From positions 1-55,975 of the forward strand of contig DZBJ01000020.1 of NCBI GenBank assembly GCA_022736275.1: 55,975 nucleotides of DNA. Direction: 5' to 3'. Positions 33,781-43,252 of this stretch are shown in pieces. A program made the translations under genes and the position numbers. Under the pieces are notes generated by a model, which worked only from the letters and a program-made list of their open reading frames with translations, had not been told where the DNA came from and ran no database searches. This DNA comes from Rikenella microfusus. GTDB lineage: Bacteria; Bacteroidota; Bacteroidia; Bacteroidales; VadinHA17. Numbering within the stretch: the stretch's first letter is position 1; the number at the start of each line of letters is the position of its first letter.

Positions 33781-33960
33781 ATGAGCACTGAACTTATCAC
33801 CGCCGTGGCAACGGTTGAAATCGTTGCGGCAACAGGTACCTCTATCATCTCGCTGATCATACCTTTTTTTATTGTCGCCATATTCCTGCTGCTCATAATA
33901 TTCATCTTAACCAGGGTGCGCAGGAAACTCCGGAAAGATCAGGTGCGCAGGACACAGTGA
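33781..33960 (+). CDS. small membrane protein of 59 residues
   Basis: Reads MSTELITAVATV at the start, then one strongly hydrophobic span (about residues 22-45, ending LLLIIFILTR) and a basic tail rich in Arg and Lys (RVRRKLRKDQ), giving an N-out or hairpin-free single-pass topology with a cytosolic positive tail. It lies 45 bp after the serine hydrolase and 10 bp before the next ORF on the same strand, so it fits the operon. No family recognised. The tail composition and good spacing argue for a real gene, but there is no homology evidence here. Confidence 0.5.
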   Translation: MSTELITAVATVEIVAATGTSIISLIIPFFIVAIFLLLIIFILTRVRRKLRKDQVRRTQ

Positions 33961-33970
33961 ACAACACGGG

Positions 33971-35095
33971 ATGAACAACAGGGAACCTGCAGCAATATTC
34001 TGGTTCAGGCGCGACCTGCGCCTGGAAGACAATGCCGGACTTTCCCATGCGCTGAATTCAGGGGACAGGGTCCTGCCCCTCTTCATCTTCGACAGGAATA
34101 TTCTTGGCAAGCTTGAAGACCGTTATGACCGGAGGATGTCATTCATACACGGTGCACTGGAACACCTTCAGAAACAGCTGAAGGCCGGATTGATGAGGTA
34201 TGCAGCCAGGACACCGATACTGGATGAACTGAACATCTCACACAACGGTCACTTTGATGATGAGGAGGAGGAGGTAAAAGACAAATGGAAAAACTGGGTG
34301 TTCGAACTGGAGACAAGCCCACGGTTCAATGCGGAGGAGTCTTATAAGAGACTTCAGTTCAATAACTCGGTTAATATTTCAAAGGTTACTCCGGATATCA
34401 AAGTTGAAGTTGAAGTCGGCTATAGCTACAACCGCCAGAGGTTCATTGACGGGGATGAAGACACCACTTACATCAGAAGCTCAAGAAGCATAGACAATCT
34501 GATCGTGAAGAGCCTTGGCAACCACTGGTCATACGGCCTGAGATGGGAACTTGGATCATCTTCATCGAGGAACTATGACTTCAATAACATGTTCCTTCCT
34601 TCGCTTGAATATAACCTGTTCCCCTATTCCGAATCAACGCACCGTCAGCTGAGGTTCCTGTACAGTGTGGGGTATCAGTATAGCAATTATATTGATACCA
34701 CAATTTACAACAAGACATATGAGCACCTGTTTCTGCACCAGATGCGCGTAGCATACCAGATCCAGGAAAAGTGGGGATCAGTAAATCTCTCAATGCTCTA
34801 CTCAGGTTATCTCCACGACCTCTCAAAGACCTCGGTAGAGCTCTATGCATCAGTCAGGGTAAGGATCGTAAAGGGTCTGTCTATCTCGGTTAACGGAGGC
34901 GGAGGTTACATAAATGATCAGCTGGCACTCAGGAACGAAGGACTTTCCGAGGCGGAAAGGCTGCTGAAACTTAAGGAACAGGCTACAAGTTACAACCTTC
35001 AGGGCGGGATAAGCCTCACATATACCTTCGGATCAATATATAATAACGTTGTTAATCCAAGATTCGGAAACGGAGGAGGCGGTTATAACTACTAA
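33971..35095 (+). CDS. chimeric ORF: photolyase N-terminus joined to an outer-membrane beta-barrel C-terminus
   Basis: 374 residues. Residues 1-70 match the start of DNA photolyase/cryptochrome (IFWFRRDLRLEDNAGL, VLPLFIFDRNIL, FIHGALEHLQKQL). From about residue 71 (nt 34181) the sequence changes to a different type: KAGLMRYAARTP, then DKWKNWVFEL, then repeated amphipathic beta strands rich in Tyr, Ser and Asn, ending in a Gly-rich YNY tail. This part resembles a Bacteroidota outer-membrane barrel protein usually about 110 residues longer at its N-terminus. The photolyase lacks its FAD domain and the barrel lacks its signal peptide. Either an in-frame deletion fused two genes or the sequence is a false join. 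It is unlikely to be functional as written. Confidence 0.6.
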   Translation: MNNREPAAIFWFRRDLRLEDNAGLSHALNSGDRVLPLFIFDRNILGKLEDRYDRRMSFIHGALEHLQKQLKAGLMRYAARTPILDELNISHNGHFDDEEEEVKDKWKNWVFELETSPRFNAEESYKRLQFNNSVNISKVTPDIKVEVEVGYSYNRQRFIDGDEDTTYIRSSRSIDNLIVKSLGNHWSYGLRWELGSSSSRNYDFNNMFLPSLEYNLFPYSESTHRQLRFLYSVGYQYSNYIDTTIYNKTYEHLFLHQMRVAYQIQEKWGSVNLSMLYSGYLHDLSKTSVELYASVRVRIVKGLSISVNGGGGYINDQLALRNEGLSEAERLLKLKEQATSYNLQGGISLTYTFGSIYNNVVNPRFGNGGGGYNY

Positions 35096-35227
35096 AGCTG
35101 CCTCCGGGTATATATTGGCGCGCTGAGAAGGATTTCATTACATCAGCCATATTTAATATATTTCCTTGATAAATCCGGGCCGGGACCCTGGTTCTAATTT
35201 GCCTGTGTAAAATCGATCAATTTTATG

Positions 35228-35235
35228 TAAGTTTG
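35228..35235 (+). promoter_or_regulatory. purL -7 promoter box
   Basis: TAAGTTTG matches the TAnnTTTG consensus in the 208-bp gap before purL, about 70 bp upstream of the preferred ATG at 35304. The nearest upstream TTTG is too distant (26 bp) to be an ideal -33 element. Confidence 0.4.
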
Positions 35236-35303
35236 GCGGGTAAGAGACAAGAGACCGTCTGTTGTGCTATACATCTCTTTATCAACTAATTATATTTGTT
35301 GCA

Positions 35304-38300
35304 ATGATTCTCTTCTTTAAACCTCCTGCCGGAAACATTATAGCCCTCAGCGCTGGTAATAAGCTCTCACCGGATGAGCTGAAAAGACTCTCGTGGCTTT
35401 TTGGTGATGCTGTGCTGGTTGACAGCACCACGGTTCAGGGAACATTCACCGGCCCAAGGCGCGAGATGATAACCCCTTGGAGCACCAATGCCGTTGAGAT
35501 AACACAGAATATGGCCATTACGGGTATCTCAAGGATTGAAGAGTATGCACCGGCTGCCGGCGAGAATCCGGACCATGACCCGATGCTTCAGCGGATCTAT
35601 CACGGGCTGGACCAGGAGATCTTCACCGTGCATCATGAGCCTGAACCGGTAAGGGAGATAGATGACATTGCGGCATACAATGCACAGGAGGGACTGGCTC
35701 TCAGCAGTGAAGAGGTTACATACCTTGAGAACCTGAGCCGCAACCTCGGTAGAAGGCTCACAGACGGCGAGGTGTTCGGCTTTTCCCAGGTTAACTCTGA
35801 ACACTGCCGGCATAAGATTTTCAACGGTACATTTGTGATTGACGGATATGAACGCGAGTCGTCGCTTTTCAAACTCATCAAGCTCACCACCTCCGCCAAC
35901 CCGAATCGTGTGGTATCGGCATACAAGGATAACTGCGCCTTCCTCGAGGGACCCGAGGTTGAACAGTTTGCTCCCGCCAGGCAGGACAAGCCCGATTTTT
36001 TTGAGGTCAAAAAGATTAAATCCGTCCTGACACTGAAGGCGGAAACACACAATTTCCCAACTACCGTCGAACCCTTTAACGGGGCATCAACCGGAACCGG
36101 AGGCGAGATACGTGACCGCATCGCAGGCGGAAAAGGTTCTCTGCCAATTGCAGGAACAGCAGTATATATGACCTCCTACCCCAGACCCGACGGTCCCCGC
36201 GAGTGGGAAAAGACAACTGAACCCCGTAAGTGGCTTTACCAGACTCCGGAGGAGATCCTTATCAAAGCCTCCAACGGCGCCAGCGACTTCGGAAACAAAT
36301 TCGGACAACCCCTTATATGCGGGTCGCTAATGACGTTCGAACACTTTGATGAGATGCGACGGTACGGGTTCGATAAGGTGATAATGCTTGCCGGAGGCAT
36401 CGGCCTTGGAAAGAGGGAAGACAGCACCAAGGATACCCCTGAGAAAGGGGATGTTATCGTACTGCTTGGAGGAGACAACTACAGGATCGGCATGGGAGGC
36501 GGAGCAGTGTCATCAGTCGATACCGGGGCCTACGACAGCGCAATAGAACTGAATGCGGTCCAGAGAGCCAATCCCGAGATGCAGAAGAGAGTCTATAACG
36601 CCCTCCGGGCAATGGCCGAGAGCGACCTTAACCCGGTTATTTCGCTTCACGACCATGGCGCAGGAGGGCATCTCAACTGCCTCTCCGAACTGGTTGAGGC
36701 CACAGGAGGAACAATAGACATAAGCAGACTCCCCGTAGGGGATCCAACCCTCTCTGCCAGGGAAATAATAGGCAACGAGTCGCAGGAAAGAATGGGACTG
36801 GTGATGCACCGGAGAGATTATAACACTCTCGCCGCCGTCGCCGGACGTGAACGCGCGCCGATCTATCTTATCGGGGAAGTGACCGGCGACCATCAGTTCA
36901 CCTTCATTAACACAGTCACCGGGGAGAAACCCATTGACCTTCAGCTGAGCGACTTTTTCGGAAAGCCTCCGCGCACTGTCATGACAGACACTCCCGTTAA
37001 GGCGGATTTCCGCCCGTTAAGCTATGACCCTTCCGGCCCCGGAAAATATCTTGATGCCGTCCTGCAGCTTGAGGAGGTAGCCTGCAAGGACTGGCTGACA
37101 AACAAGGTCGACCGCTCTGTCACCGGAAGAATTGCGATGCAACAGTGCACCGGCGAGCTTCAGCTGCCACTGAACAACATGGGAGTCATTACCCTTGACT
37201 ACCGGGGCGTCAAAGGAATGGCCACCGCACTCGGACATGCCCCGGTGGCAGGACTGGTCAGCGCCGCGGCCGGGTCAGTGCTCTCAATTGCCGAGGCTCT
37301 GACAAACATCGTCTGGGCTCCTCTTCCTGACGGACTGAAGAGCGTATCACTCTCTGCCAACTGGATGTGGCCCTGTCGCAACCCCGGCGAAGATGCCAGG
37401 CTCTATGAGGCAGTGAAGGCGGCCAGCGACTTCGCGATTGCCCTGGGAATAAACATCCCGACGGGAAAGGACAGCCTCTCAATGACCCAGAAATATAGTG
37501 ACGGCGTGGTATACAGCCCGGGAACGGTGATAATAACCTCAGCTGCTGAGGTTGACGATGTGCGGGGGACAGTAAGCCCCGTTGTCACCAATGATCCTTC
37601 GATGCCTCTCCTGTACATTGACATGAGCTCGATGAGACATACCACAGGGGGCAGCGCCCTGGCACAGACACTGGGCAGCCCCGGCACCGGGGCACCCACG
37701 GTCAGCGATCCTTCATATTTTGCAGACGTTTTTGAAGCACTGCAGGAGATGATCAGCGAAAAAATGATCGTCGCCGGACATGATATATCTGCGGGTGGCA
37801 TGATAACCACACTCCTCGAGATGTGCTTTTCAAACCGGGAAGGCGGACTGGCACTGAATTGTTCAGAGACAGGTGAGGATGACACGGTGAAACTTCTCTT
37901 CAGTCAGAACCCGGGGGTGATAATTCAGGTGAGGGAAGAATCAGAAGCCGAGGAGTTCCTGCTTGAAAGGGGAATAAGCTTTGTAAGCCTGGGCCACCCC
38001 GTTGAGGAGAGAAATATCTTTCTGTCAAATGGCGATGAGAAGCATACGTTTGATATTGATTACTGCCGGTCACTCTGGTACAGGAGCTCATGGCTCCTTG
38101 ACCGCAGGCAGTCGGGTCCGGCCCTGGCAAAAGAGCGATATGCCAACCACGGCGACAGGGCCCTGAAGTTTAACCTGAAGGAATTCACGGGCAGCTTTGC
38201 ATCCCTGGGAATAACCCCCGACCGTGAGAAGAGCTCCGGGGTCAGGGCCGCCATCATCAGGGAGAAAGGGGTCAACGGCGACAGGGAGATGGCATATGCG

Positions 38301-38996
38301 CTCTGGCTTGCCGGATTCGATGTGAAGGATGTGCATATGACCGATCTCATCTCCGGCCGTGAGACACTGGAGGAGATAAACATGGTAGTCTTTGTAGGGG
38401 GATTCTCCAACTCAGATGTGCTTGGCTCCGCCAAAGGCTGGGCCGGGGCATTCAGATACAATGAAAAAGCCCGCCTGGCACTTGAAAACTTCTACAAGAG
38501 GGACGACACACTGTCACTTGGTGTTTGCAACGGCTGTCAGCTTATGGCTGAACTGGAACTAATAGTTCCGGAGCACGCCGAAATGCCGCGACTTGAACAT
38601 AACGCTTCCCATAAGTTCGAGTCCGACTTCCTGGGAGTGAAGGTTTTACCGGGCAGATCTATCATGCTAGCAGGACTTGAAGGGATGGAGCTTGGCATCT
38701 GGGTTGCCCACGGTGAGGGGCGCTTCTCATTCCCGTACCCCGAGGAGAAATACAACATTGTGATGAAATACAGCCGCAGTCACTACCCGGCCAATCCAAA
38801 CGGATCAATGTACGATGCGGCCGGTCTCTGTTCTACCGACGGCAGGCACCTTGCAATGATGCCTCACCTTGAGAGGGCATATTTCCCGTGGCAGTGCGCA
38901 TACTACCCTTCGGAGAGGCGCAATGACAACGTCACTCCCTGGATAAAGGCTTTCGTCAATGCCCGGGAATGGGTTGAGAAGAGAATTAAGAATTAG
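35304..38996 (+). CDS. purL: phosphoribosylformylglycinamidine synthase
   Basis: 1230 residues from the ATG at 35304, which starts MILFFKPPAGN like other Bacteroidota PurL proteins; the ATG at 35262 adds a poor 14-residue leader. Large single-chain enzyme converting FGAR and glutamine to FGAM with ATP in purine synthesis. Parts: N-terminal PurS-like domain, linker with FGFSQVNSEHCRHKIFNG, two AIRS/PurM-like halves (ETHNFPTTVEPFNGASTGTGG near 260) and a C-terminal glutaminase with nucleophile Cys in LGVCNGCQLM and His/Glu in HGEGRFSF. Housekeeping gene, unrelated to the salvage locus. Its last codons and stop (IKN-stop) fall inside a heptamer tandem repeat. Confidence 0.96.
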   Translation: MILFFKPPAGNIIALSAGNKLSPDELKRLSWLFGDAVLVDSTTVQGTFTGPRREMITPWSTNAVEITQNMAITGISRIEEYAPAAGENPDHDPMLQRIYHGLDQEIFTVHHEPEPVREIDDIAAYNAQEGLALSSEEVTYLENLSRNLGRRLTDGEVFGFSQVNSEHCRHKIFNGTFVIDGYERESSLFKLIKLTTSANPNRVVSAYKDNCAFLEGPEVEQFAPARQDKPDFFEVKKIKSVLTLKAETHNFPTTVEPFNGASTGTGGEIRDRIAGGKGSLPIAGTAVYMTSYPRPDGPREWEKTTEPRKWLYQTPEEILIKASNGASDFGNKFGQPLICGSLMTFEHFDEMRRYGFDKVIMLAGGIGLGKREDSTKDTPEKGDVIVLLGGDNYRIGMGGGAVSSVDTGAYDSAIELNAVQRANPEMQKRVYNALRAMAESDLNPVISLHDHGAGGHLNCLSELVEATGGTIDISRLPVGDPTLSAREIIGNESQERMGLVMHRRDYNTLAAVAGRERAPIYLIGEVTGDHQFTFINTVTGEKPIDLQLSDFFGKPPRTVMTDTPVKADFRPLSYDPSGPGKYLDAVLQLEEVACKDWLTNKVDRSVTGRIAMQQCTGELQLPLNNMGVITLDYRGVKGMATALGHAPVAGLVSAAAGSVLSIAEALTNIVWAPLPDGLKSVSLSANWMWPCRNPGEDARLYEAVKAASDFAIALGINIPTGKDSLSMTQKYSDGVVYSPGTVIITSAAEVDDVRGTVSPVVTNDPSMPLLYIDMSSMRHTTGGSALAQTLGSPGTGAPTVSDPSYFADVFEALQEMISEKMIVAGHDISAGGMITTLLEMCFSNREGGLALNCSETGEDDTVKLLFSQNPGVIIQVREESEAEEFLLERGISFVSLGHPVEERNIFLSNGDEKHTFDIDYCRSLWYRSSWLLDRRQSGPALAKERYANHGDRALKFNLKEFTGSFASLGITPDREKSSGVRAAIIREKGVNGDREMAYALWLAGFDVKDVHMTDLISGRETLEEINMVVFVGGFSNSDVLGSAKGWAGAFRYNEKARLALENFYKRDDTLSLGVCNGCQLMAELELIVPEHAEMPRLEHNASHKFESDFLGVKVLPGRSIMLAGLEGMELGIWVAHGEGRFSFPYPEEKYNIVMKYSRSHYPANPNGSMYDAAGLCSTDGRHLAMMPHLERAYFPWQCAYYPSERRNDNVTPWIKAFVNAREWVEKRIKN

Positions 38997-39145
38997 GAAT
39001 TAAGAATTGACAATCAGGCACTTAGACCGCAGGTCGAGGAGTGCAACGACGAAATCCCGACCATGAAGTGCGTCGGGAACCGCATGACCGCATGACCGCA
39101 ATACCTTCAGACTTTCGACTTTAAAGACTTTACAGACTTTCGACT
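38984..39145. repeat. simple tandem and direct repeats after purL
   Basis: Three short repeat types in 160 bp: heptamers AATTAAG/AATTAGG/AATTAAG (38984-39004), an octamer CGCATGAC repeated about 2.5 times (39081-39100), and an exact 13-bp direct repeat CAGACTTTCGACT (39108-39120 and 39133-39145). The 149-bp gap between purL and the next gene is almost entirely such sequence. No terminator-like hairpin with a T tract was seen. Confidence 0.7.
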
Positions 39146-39700
39146 CTAGTTCACCATCGGCTTCAGGATCAGAGAGCTGATAAGCGTACCCTTGTCAATG
39201 CTGAGATCTGACAGGTCAGACGCATACCGCTCCACCTTGTCGCTGATAACCTGCACCTGGTACTCACCGGGCTTGCTGAAGAAAATTGAACCCATATGCG
39301 AATCAGCCCTGTACCATGGGGCCTTAACGGTATTGTCGCTTATAACTATCTCATCACCAACAGGTTTCTTGTCGAGACGACTGTCACCGGCAGTGATAAC
39401 TACATTCTCATCAAACATAGGCTGCACAGTATCAACTGTAAGGCTTGAAAGCCATACATCATACCTGCCTGGCTTCTGCACCATGAAATTCCACTCGGCA
39501 GTGTTGTACTGAGGCTTGGCATCAACCTGTATCAGGGCTGCGTCACTGATTCGAAGCACTACACCTTCCGTCCTGGCGGCCGGATTCTCTGACCTCTCAT
39601 TTTTGTCCTCCCTGGCTCTGCTTCCGCTGTCACTGCAGGCAGTCACTGAAAAAACCATCACCAACCCGGCCAAAACAGCCTTCATCCCGAATCTGTTCAT
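39146..39700 (-). CDS. small lipoprotein, function unknown
   Basis: 184 residues from the ATG at 39700, chosen because it places a normal signal peptide (FGMKAVLAGLVMVFS) and lipobox VTAC with the Cys at residue 22; the ATG at 39766 adds a hydrophilic 22-residue extension. The mature part is an Asp/Glu-Arg-rich linker and a beta-sandwich-like domain (FMVQKPGRYDVWLSSL, FFSKPGEYQVQVIS) reminiscent of carbohydrate-binding modules attached to glycosidases. No catalytic motif. Convergent with purL across a repeat-rich gap. Not part of a clear operon. Confidence 0.65.
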   Translation of the reverse strand: MNRFGMKAVLAGLVMVFSVTACSDSGSRAREDKNERSENPAARTEGVVLRISDAALIQVDAKPQYNTAEWNFMVQKPGRYDVWLSSLTVDTVQPMFDENVVITAGDSRLDKKPVGDEIVISDNTVKAPWYRADSHMGSIFFSKPGEYQVQVISDKVERYASDLSDLSIDKGTLISSLILKPMVN

Positions 39701-39974
39701 TTCAACAGATTTTACTATACTTTGAGAACTAATATCAATTTTCATTTTTCTGCTCAAATTTTTCATTTTGAATCAAGCCAATACTGTTTATTTCAATCAG
39801 GTTATTGTGCACCAAAAGATCTTTTTGTGCCTTCATCATGCACCCTGAATGCACATAAACATCTTCATCAAAAATCGTTCCACTATGCTATTTAAAGTCG
39901 GGGACAAAGAAAAGTCATTTTTTTGACTTTAGAAGCATCTTGTAATCAACAATGTACAGAATGAAAAAAAGTTA

Positions 39975-41870
39975 TCAACCGTGATTCAGGGATTTCGTTG
40001 TGACTCTTGCTGGTCTCCCCCTGCTCTTTTTGACCGGCTTCGGCAGTGCGGCAGCAACCAGCTCGGCGATATCGCTCACCCTTGTCCCGGTTGCCTGTCC
40101 GAAGGTCTTCTTGCATAGCGGGCAGGCAGTAATAAGTTCGTCAGGCGATGACATCGTCAGGCTCCTGGCCGCGTCAGCAGCTATCAGGGCCCTTTTGCCG
40201 GAAGAGAGGGTCAGGTTGCCCAGGCTGCCACCGCAGCACAGCGACATGGTTCCTTCCTCCGGGACAGCCTGCAATTCAGCCACATAGCTTATCACAGCTC
40301 TCGGCTCCTCGTAAATGCCGGAGCCGCGGCCAAGCTCGCACGGATCATGATAAACAACCTTTCTGTGCAGGTAACCAAGACGGAGTGAGCCTTCCTCAAT
40401 GAGAAGATTGATGAACTCTGAATGGTGCATCACCCGGGCTTCCAGGTAATAGCTCTCCCTGAAAATCTTATAGCATATCGGGCATGAGGTCACCAGAATC
40501 CTGGCGCCTGACTTCCAGATGATATCGGAGTTATGATTTATAAGCTCCCGTGCCTCCCTGTCCCTGCCTGCAAGCATCAGGGGCCTGCCGCAGCAGACAC
40601 CGCCCTGCTCATCCATGAAGCGGTACCGCACGCCTGCACTCTCCATGATCTTCTTCATGGCGGAGATGACAGAAGGGGTCAGATGGGTCATGCACCCGGC
40701 AAAGAAGAGGACGTCTGCGCTCTCAGCTTCCTCTCTGACAAGATATCCGTATGACTGTGTAGACTCTCTTTCAATGGTGCTCCTTCTGCCCGTCAACGAG
40801 TAACGCTCGAGGAACCTCTTTGCCGTATCGGGTCTCTCTCCCTGTCTCCGCTCAATGAGGCGCATCGGTCCCAGCTCAATACCAACCGGACAAGCCTCCT
40901 CACATCTGCCGCACATGAGACAGTTGGCTGTGATGGCCGCGATGTCCCTGTCGCTGCGAAGGCCCTTGATGAAGTATGCTGACTGAATGTCATTTATTCC
41001 TGCAGCGTAACTCATCTGGCAGACACCGATGCATACCCCGCACGAGGAGCAGGCATGGGTCTGCACCTCAGTGTAAGATGATGACTTGTCGCCTGTTGTG
41101 ATGCCGGAGTTACGCATGAAAATAAGTAACAGCTCGATGGGTATGTGAAAGTACCGGGTAACAGGAAGTAAAAAGAAAAATGTTCCGAGTGCCAGCGAGT
41201 AGAGCCACCAGAACCAGGGTGCTATTTCCGCTGCCGGAAGGAATGATGCCAGGGCTGCCCCGAGATTCCCGGTGAGGAATCCTCCGCTGCCATATGTCCC
41301 GCAGGTAAAACTCTCGGCAAGCAGCCTCGAGGGAAAGATGAGCCAGAGACTCAGCAGCGCGGTGCGGTCACTCCATGTGTGTTTCGTGGTCTTCTTCATT
41401 CCCATCATGGAGGGGATGAACCTCTTGATCACTGCCAGTAGCAGGCCGGAAAGGATAAAGGCAAGAAGGAAATCCATCAGGTGGGTATAAGCTCTTGCAA
41501 GGCCGACAGCACCGTGGTCCGGGTTGAAGGCCCGGAAAAAGATGGCATGAGAAGGCGGGTTGAGATGCTTCTCCCCGAAGAAATCAGCTTCGATGGTTCC
41601 AAATACGATGAGCAGGAACCATCCGAAGGCGAGGCTCATGTGCATGTATCCCAGAACAAAATTCTTTTTAAATATCCTCCGGTGAAGGAGGCTCTCCATA
41701 AATATCTCTTTGATACTCTGCATGAACGGAATACCAAAGAAGCCTCTCTGCAGGCGAAGCTTGTCGGGACGCGACAGGTTGCGGAACCAGACGGTACTGC
41801 GCACCACACTGTAGATCAGTATGAAATAGAGACCAAGGTTGAAGGGCCAGACGAATATTTCAGAGCTCAT
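39975..41870 (-). CDS. membrane-anchored HdrD-like Fe-S oxidoreductase
   Basis: 631 residues. About five N-terminal membrane helices (near 5-28, 72-98, 130-150, 170-190, 215-250), similar in placing to a cytochrome-b/NarI-type anchor, then two 4Fe-4S sites (CSSCGVCIGVC and CLMCGRCEEACP) and two cysteine-rich CCG domains (GVCCGRP with CPIC; LCCGGS with CPLC). HdrD-type CCG domains hold special 4Fe-4S centres that reduce disulfides or pass electrons. Here the fused anchor suggests exchange with menaquinone. The gene overlaps the preceding small HdrC gene by 11 bp and ends the operon. The C-terminus is basic. Confidence 0.85.
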   Translation of the reverse strand: MSSEIFVWPFNLGLYFILIYSVVRSTVWFRNLSRPDKLRLQRGFFGIPFMQSIKEIFMESLLHRRIFKKNFVLGYMHMSLAFGWFLLIVFGTIEADFFGEKHLNPPSHAIFFRAFNPDHGAVGLARAYTHLMDFLLAFILSGLLLAVIKRFIPSMMGMKKTTKHTWSDRTALLSLWLIFPSRLLAESFTCGTYGSGGFLTGNLGAALASFLPAAEIAPWFWWLYSLALGTFFFLLPVTRYFHIPIELLLIFMRNSGITTGDKSSSYTEVQTHACSSCGVCIGVCQMSYAAGINDIQSAYFIKGLRSDRDIAAITANCLMCGRCEEACPVGIELGPMRLIERRQGERPDTAKRFLERYSLTGRRSTIERESTQSYGYLVREEAESADVLFFAGCMTHLTPSVISAMKKIMESAGVRYRFMDEQGGVCCGRPLMLAGRDREARELINHNSDIIWKSGARILVTSCPICYKIFRESYYLEARVMHHSEFINLLIEEGSLRLGYLHRKVVYHDPCELGRGSGIYEEPRAVISYVAELQAVPEEGTMSLCCGGSLGNLTLSSGKRALIAADAARSLTMSSPDELITACPLCKKTFGQATGTRVSDIAELVAAALPKPVKKSRGRPARVTTKSLNHG

Positions 41871-42219
41871 TCCTGTCGAGTTTTCTGATGGCTTCAGCTG
41901 TCATCGCAACCACGTTGCGGGTGTTTACACCCCTGGGGCACACCAGCATGCATTTACCGCAAAGCATGCATCTTGTCACCTCGTCACGTAAAAGGTCAAT
42001 CTCACCGCGACGGATAAGGGTAATCATCCTTCGGAGGTTAAAGGATATATGCTCCCCGGCAGTGCATGTGGCGCTGCACCCGCCACAGGCAAAACAGAGC
42101 CTGAAGCTCGGCTCCCTGAGAGTGACATAATCCCTCACCTTGCGGTCAGAGGTGTCATAATTGATCTGCCTGCTCTGGTTGATCCCGAAACCAAACCTGT
42201 TTGCCTGTCTGACGCTCAT
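41860..42219 (-). CDS. HdrC-like 4Fe-4S dicluster protein, short form
   Basis: 119 residues with two 4Fe-4S motifs, CFACGGCSATC and CMLCGKCMLVCP, in the HdrC/ferredoxin arrangement. No membrane segment. It would link the flavoprotein encoded just upstream (4-bp ATGA overlap) to the membrane-bound HdrD-like subunit encoded downstream (11-bp overlap). Such overlaps indicate translational coupling and fixed stoichiometry. Confidence 0.88.
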   Translation of the reverse strand: MSVRQANRFGFGINQSRQINYDTSDRKVRDYVTLREPSFRLCFACGGCSATCTAGEHISFNLRRMITLIRRGEIDLLRDEVTRCMLCGKCMLVCPRGVNTRNVVAMTAEAIRKLDRNEL

Positions 42220-43247
42220 CTTCCGTTAAGGTATCTTACCGTCTCCGTGACTGCCGCACGGGCATGCGAAATGGTATCAGTAATATTCATGGGTGCGGTG
42301 CATGTGCCGGCATAAAAAACCCCCTTCATCCGGCTCACATTGTTGCCGTAATGATGATCACCGGTCTCGAGGAACCTGTTGACGCCGGTCTCCAGGCCGG
42401 ATGCCACTGCCAGTCCTGCACCCTGCTTCGACATCTCCATTCCCACCATCAGCACCATCAGGTCGACCTCCATCTTCAGGGGCCTCCCGGCCAGGGTATC
42501 CTCCACCTTGATCACCAGCCGGTTGCTGATGTTTACCGATGCTTCCGATACCTTCCCCCTTATGTAGTTGATATTATGCACCTCCTGCGACTCACGGTAA
42601 AGCTCCTCATAGTAGGGGCCGTACATCCTCATATCCATGTAGAAGCAGAATACTTCGCACGCCGGAAGCATCTTTCTGACCTCTATCGCCTGCTTGACTG
42701 CAGTGACGCAGCATACTTTGGAACAGTGGTTGTTACTGACCTTCTCATCGCGCGAACCCACACAGTGTACGAATCCAACGCGCGAGGGCAGGGTGCCGTC
42801 TGCTTTGGCAACCTTTCCCATGCTGAACATCTCCTCAAGTTCAGCAGCAGTAATGACGTTGTCATAGATACCGTAACCGTACTCCTCCTTGCGGTGTGCA
42901 TCAAAGAGGTCAAAGCCGGTGGCCACAATCACTGCATCGGCTCTTTCCTCGGTCCCGCCGGACAGGTTCACAATCACATCATGTCCGTGATGCCTGATCT
43001 TTTCAACGACGGTACTGGTGATGACACTGATATTCTCGTGATTTAACCTCTTTCTGAGGTATCCCCTGACCTCTTCTGCAGGCCTGCGGTCGGGGAAGAG
43101 GGCATGCCACTGCAGCAGATGACCGCCCGGATCCTGACCCTTTTCAATGAGAGTGACCCTGTAGCCCATCTCCGCCAGTGACCCGGCGGCCTCCATCCCG
43201 GCCACGCCGCCACCGGCAACAATTACATGTTTTGAAGCGCCCTTCAT
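42216..43247 (-). CDS. HdrA/QmoA-like FAD-dependent oxidoreductase
   Basis: 343 residues. N-terminal dinucleotide-binding motif VIVAGGGVAGMEAAGSLAE, a second nucleotide region around VIVATGFDLFD, and the HdrA cysteine segment HCVGSRDEKVSNNHCSKVCC (about 172-191). It lacks the additional ferredoxin domains of methanogen HdrA and is near the size of QmoA. HdrA-type flavins can take part in electron bifurcation; whether this one does cannot be judged from sequence. Third gene of the operon, 5 bp after HdrB and overlapping the short HdrC by 4 bp. Cytosolic. Confidence 0.88.
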   Translation of the reverse strand: MKGASKHVIVAGGGVAGMEAAGSLAEMGYRVTLIEKGQDPGGHLLQWHALFPDRRPAEEVRGYLRKRLNHENISVITSTVVEKIRHHGHDVIVNLSGGTEERADAVIVATGFDLFDAHRKEEYGYGIYDNVITAAELEEMFSMGKVAKADGTLPSRVGFVHCVGSRDEKVSNNHCSKVCCVTAVKQAIEVRKMLPACEVFCFYMDMRMYGPYYEELYRESQEVHNINYIRGKVSEASVNISNRLVIKVEDTLAGRPLKMEVDLMVLMVGMEMSKQGAGLAVASGLETGVNRFLETGDHHYGNNVSRMKGVFYAGTCTAPMNITDTISHARAAVTETVRYLNGR

Positions 43248-43252
43248 TTTTA

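Noticed and set aside
35075..35105. GGAGGC/GCCTCC inverted repeat at the end of the chimeric ORF as a terminator.
   Set aside because: Six-base stem with a 19-base loop and no T tract on either strand.
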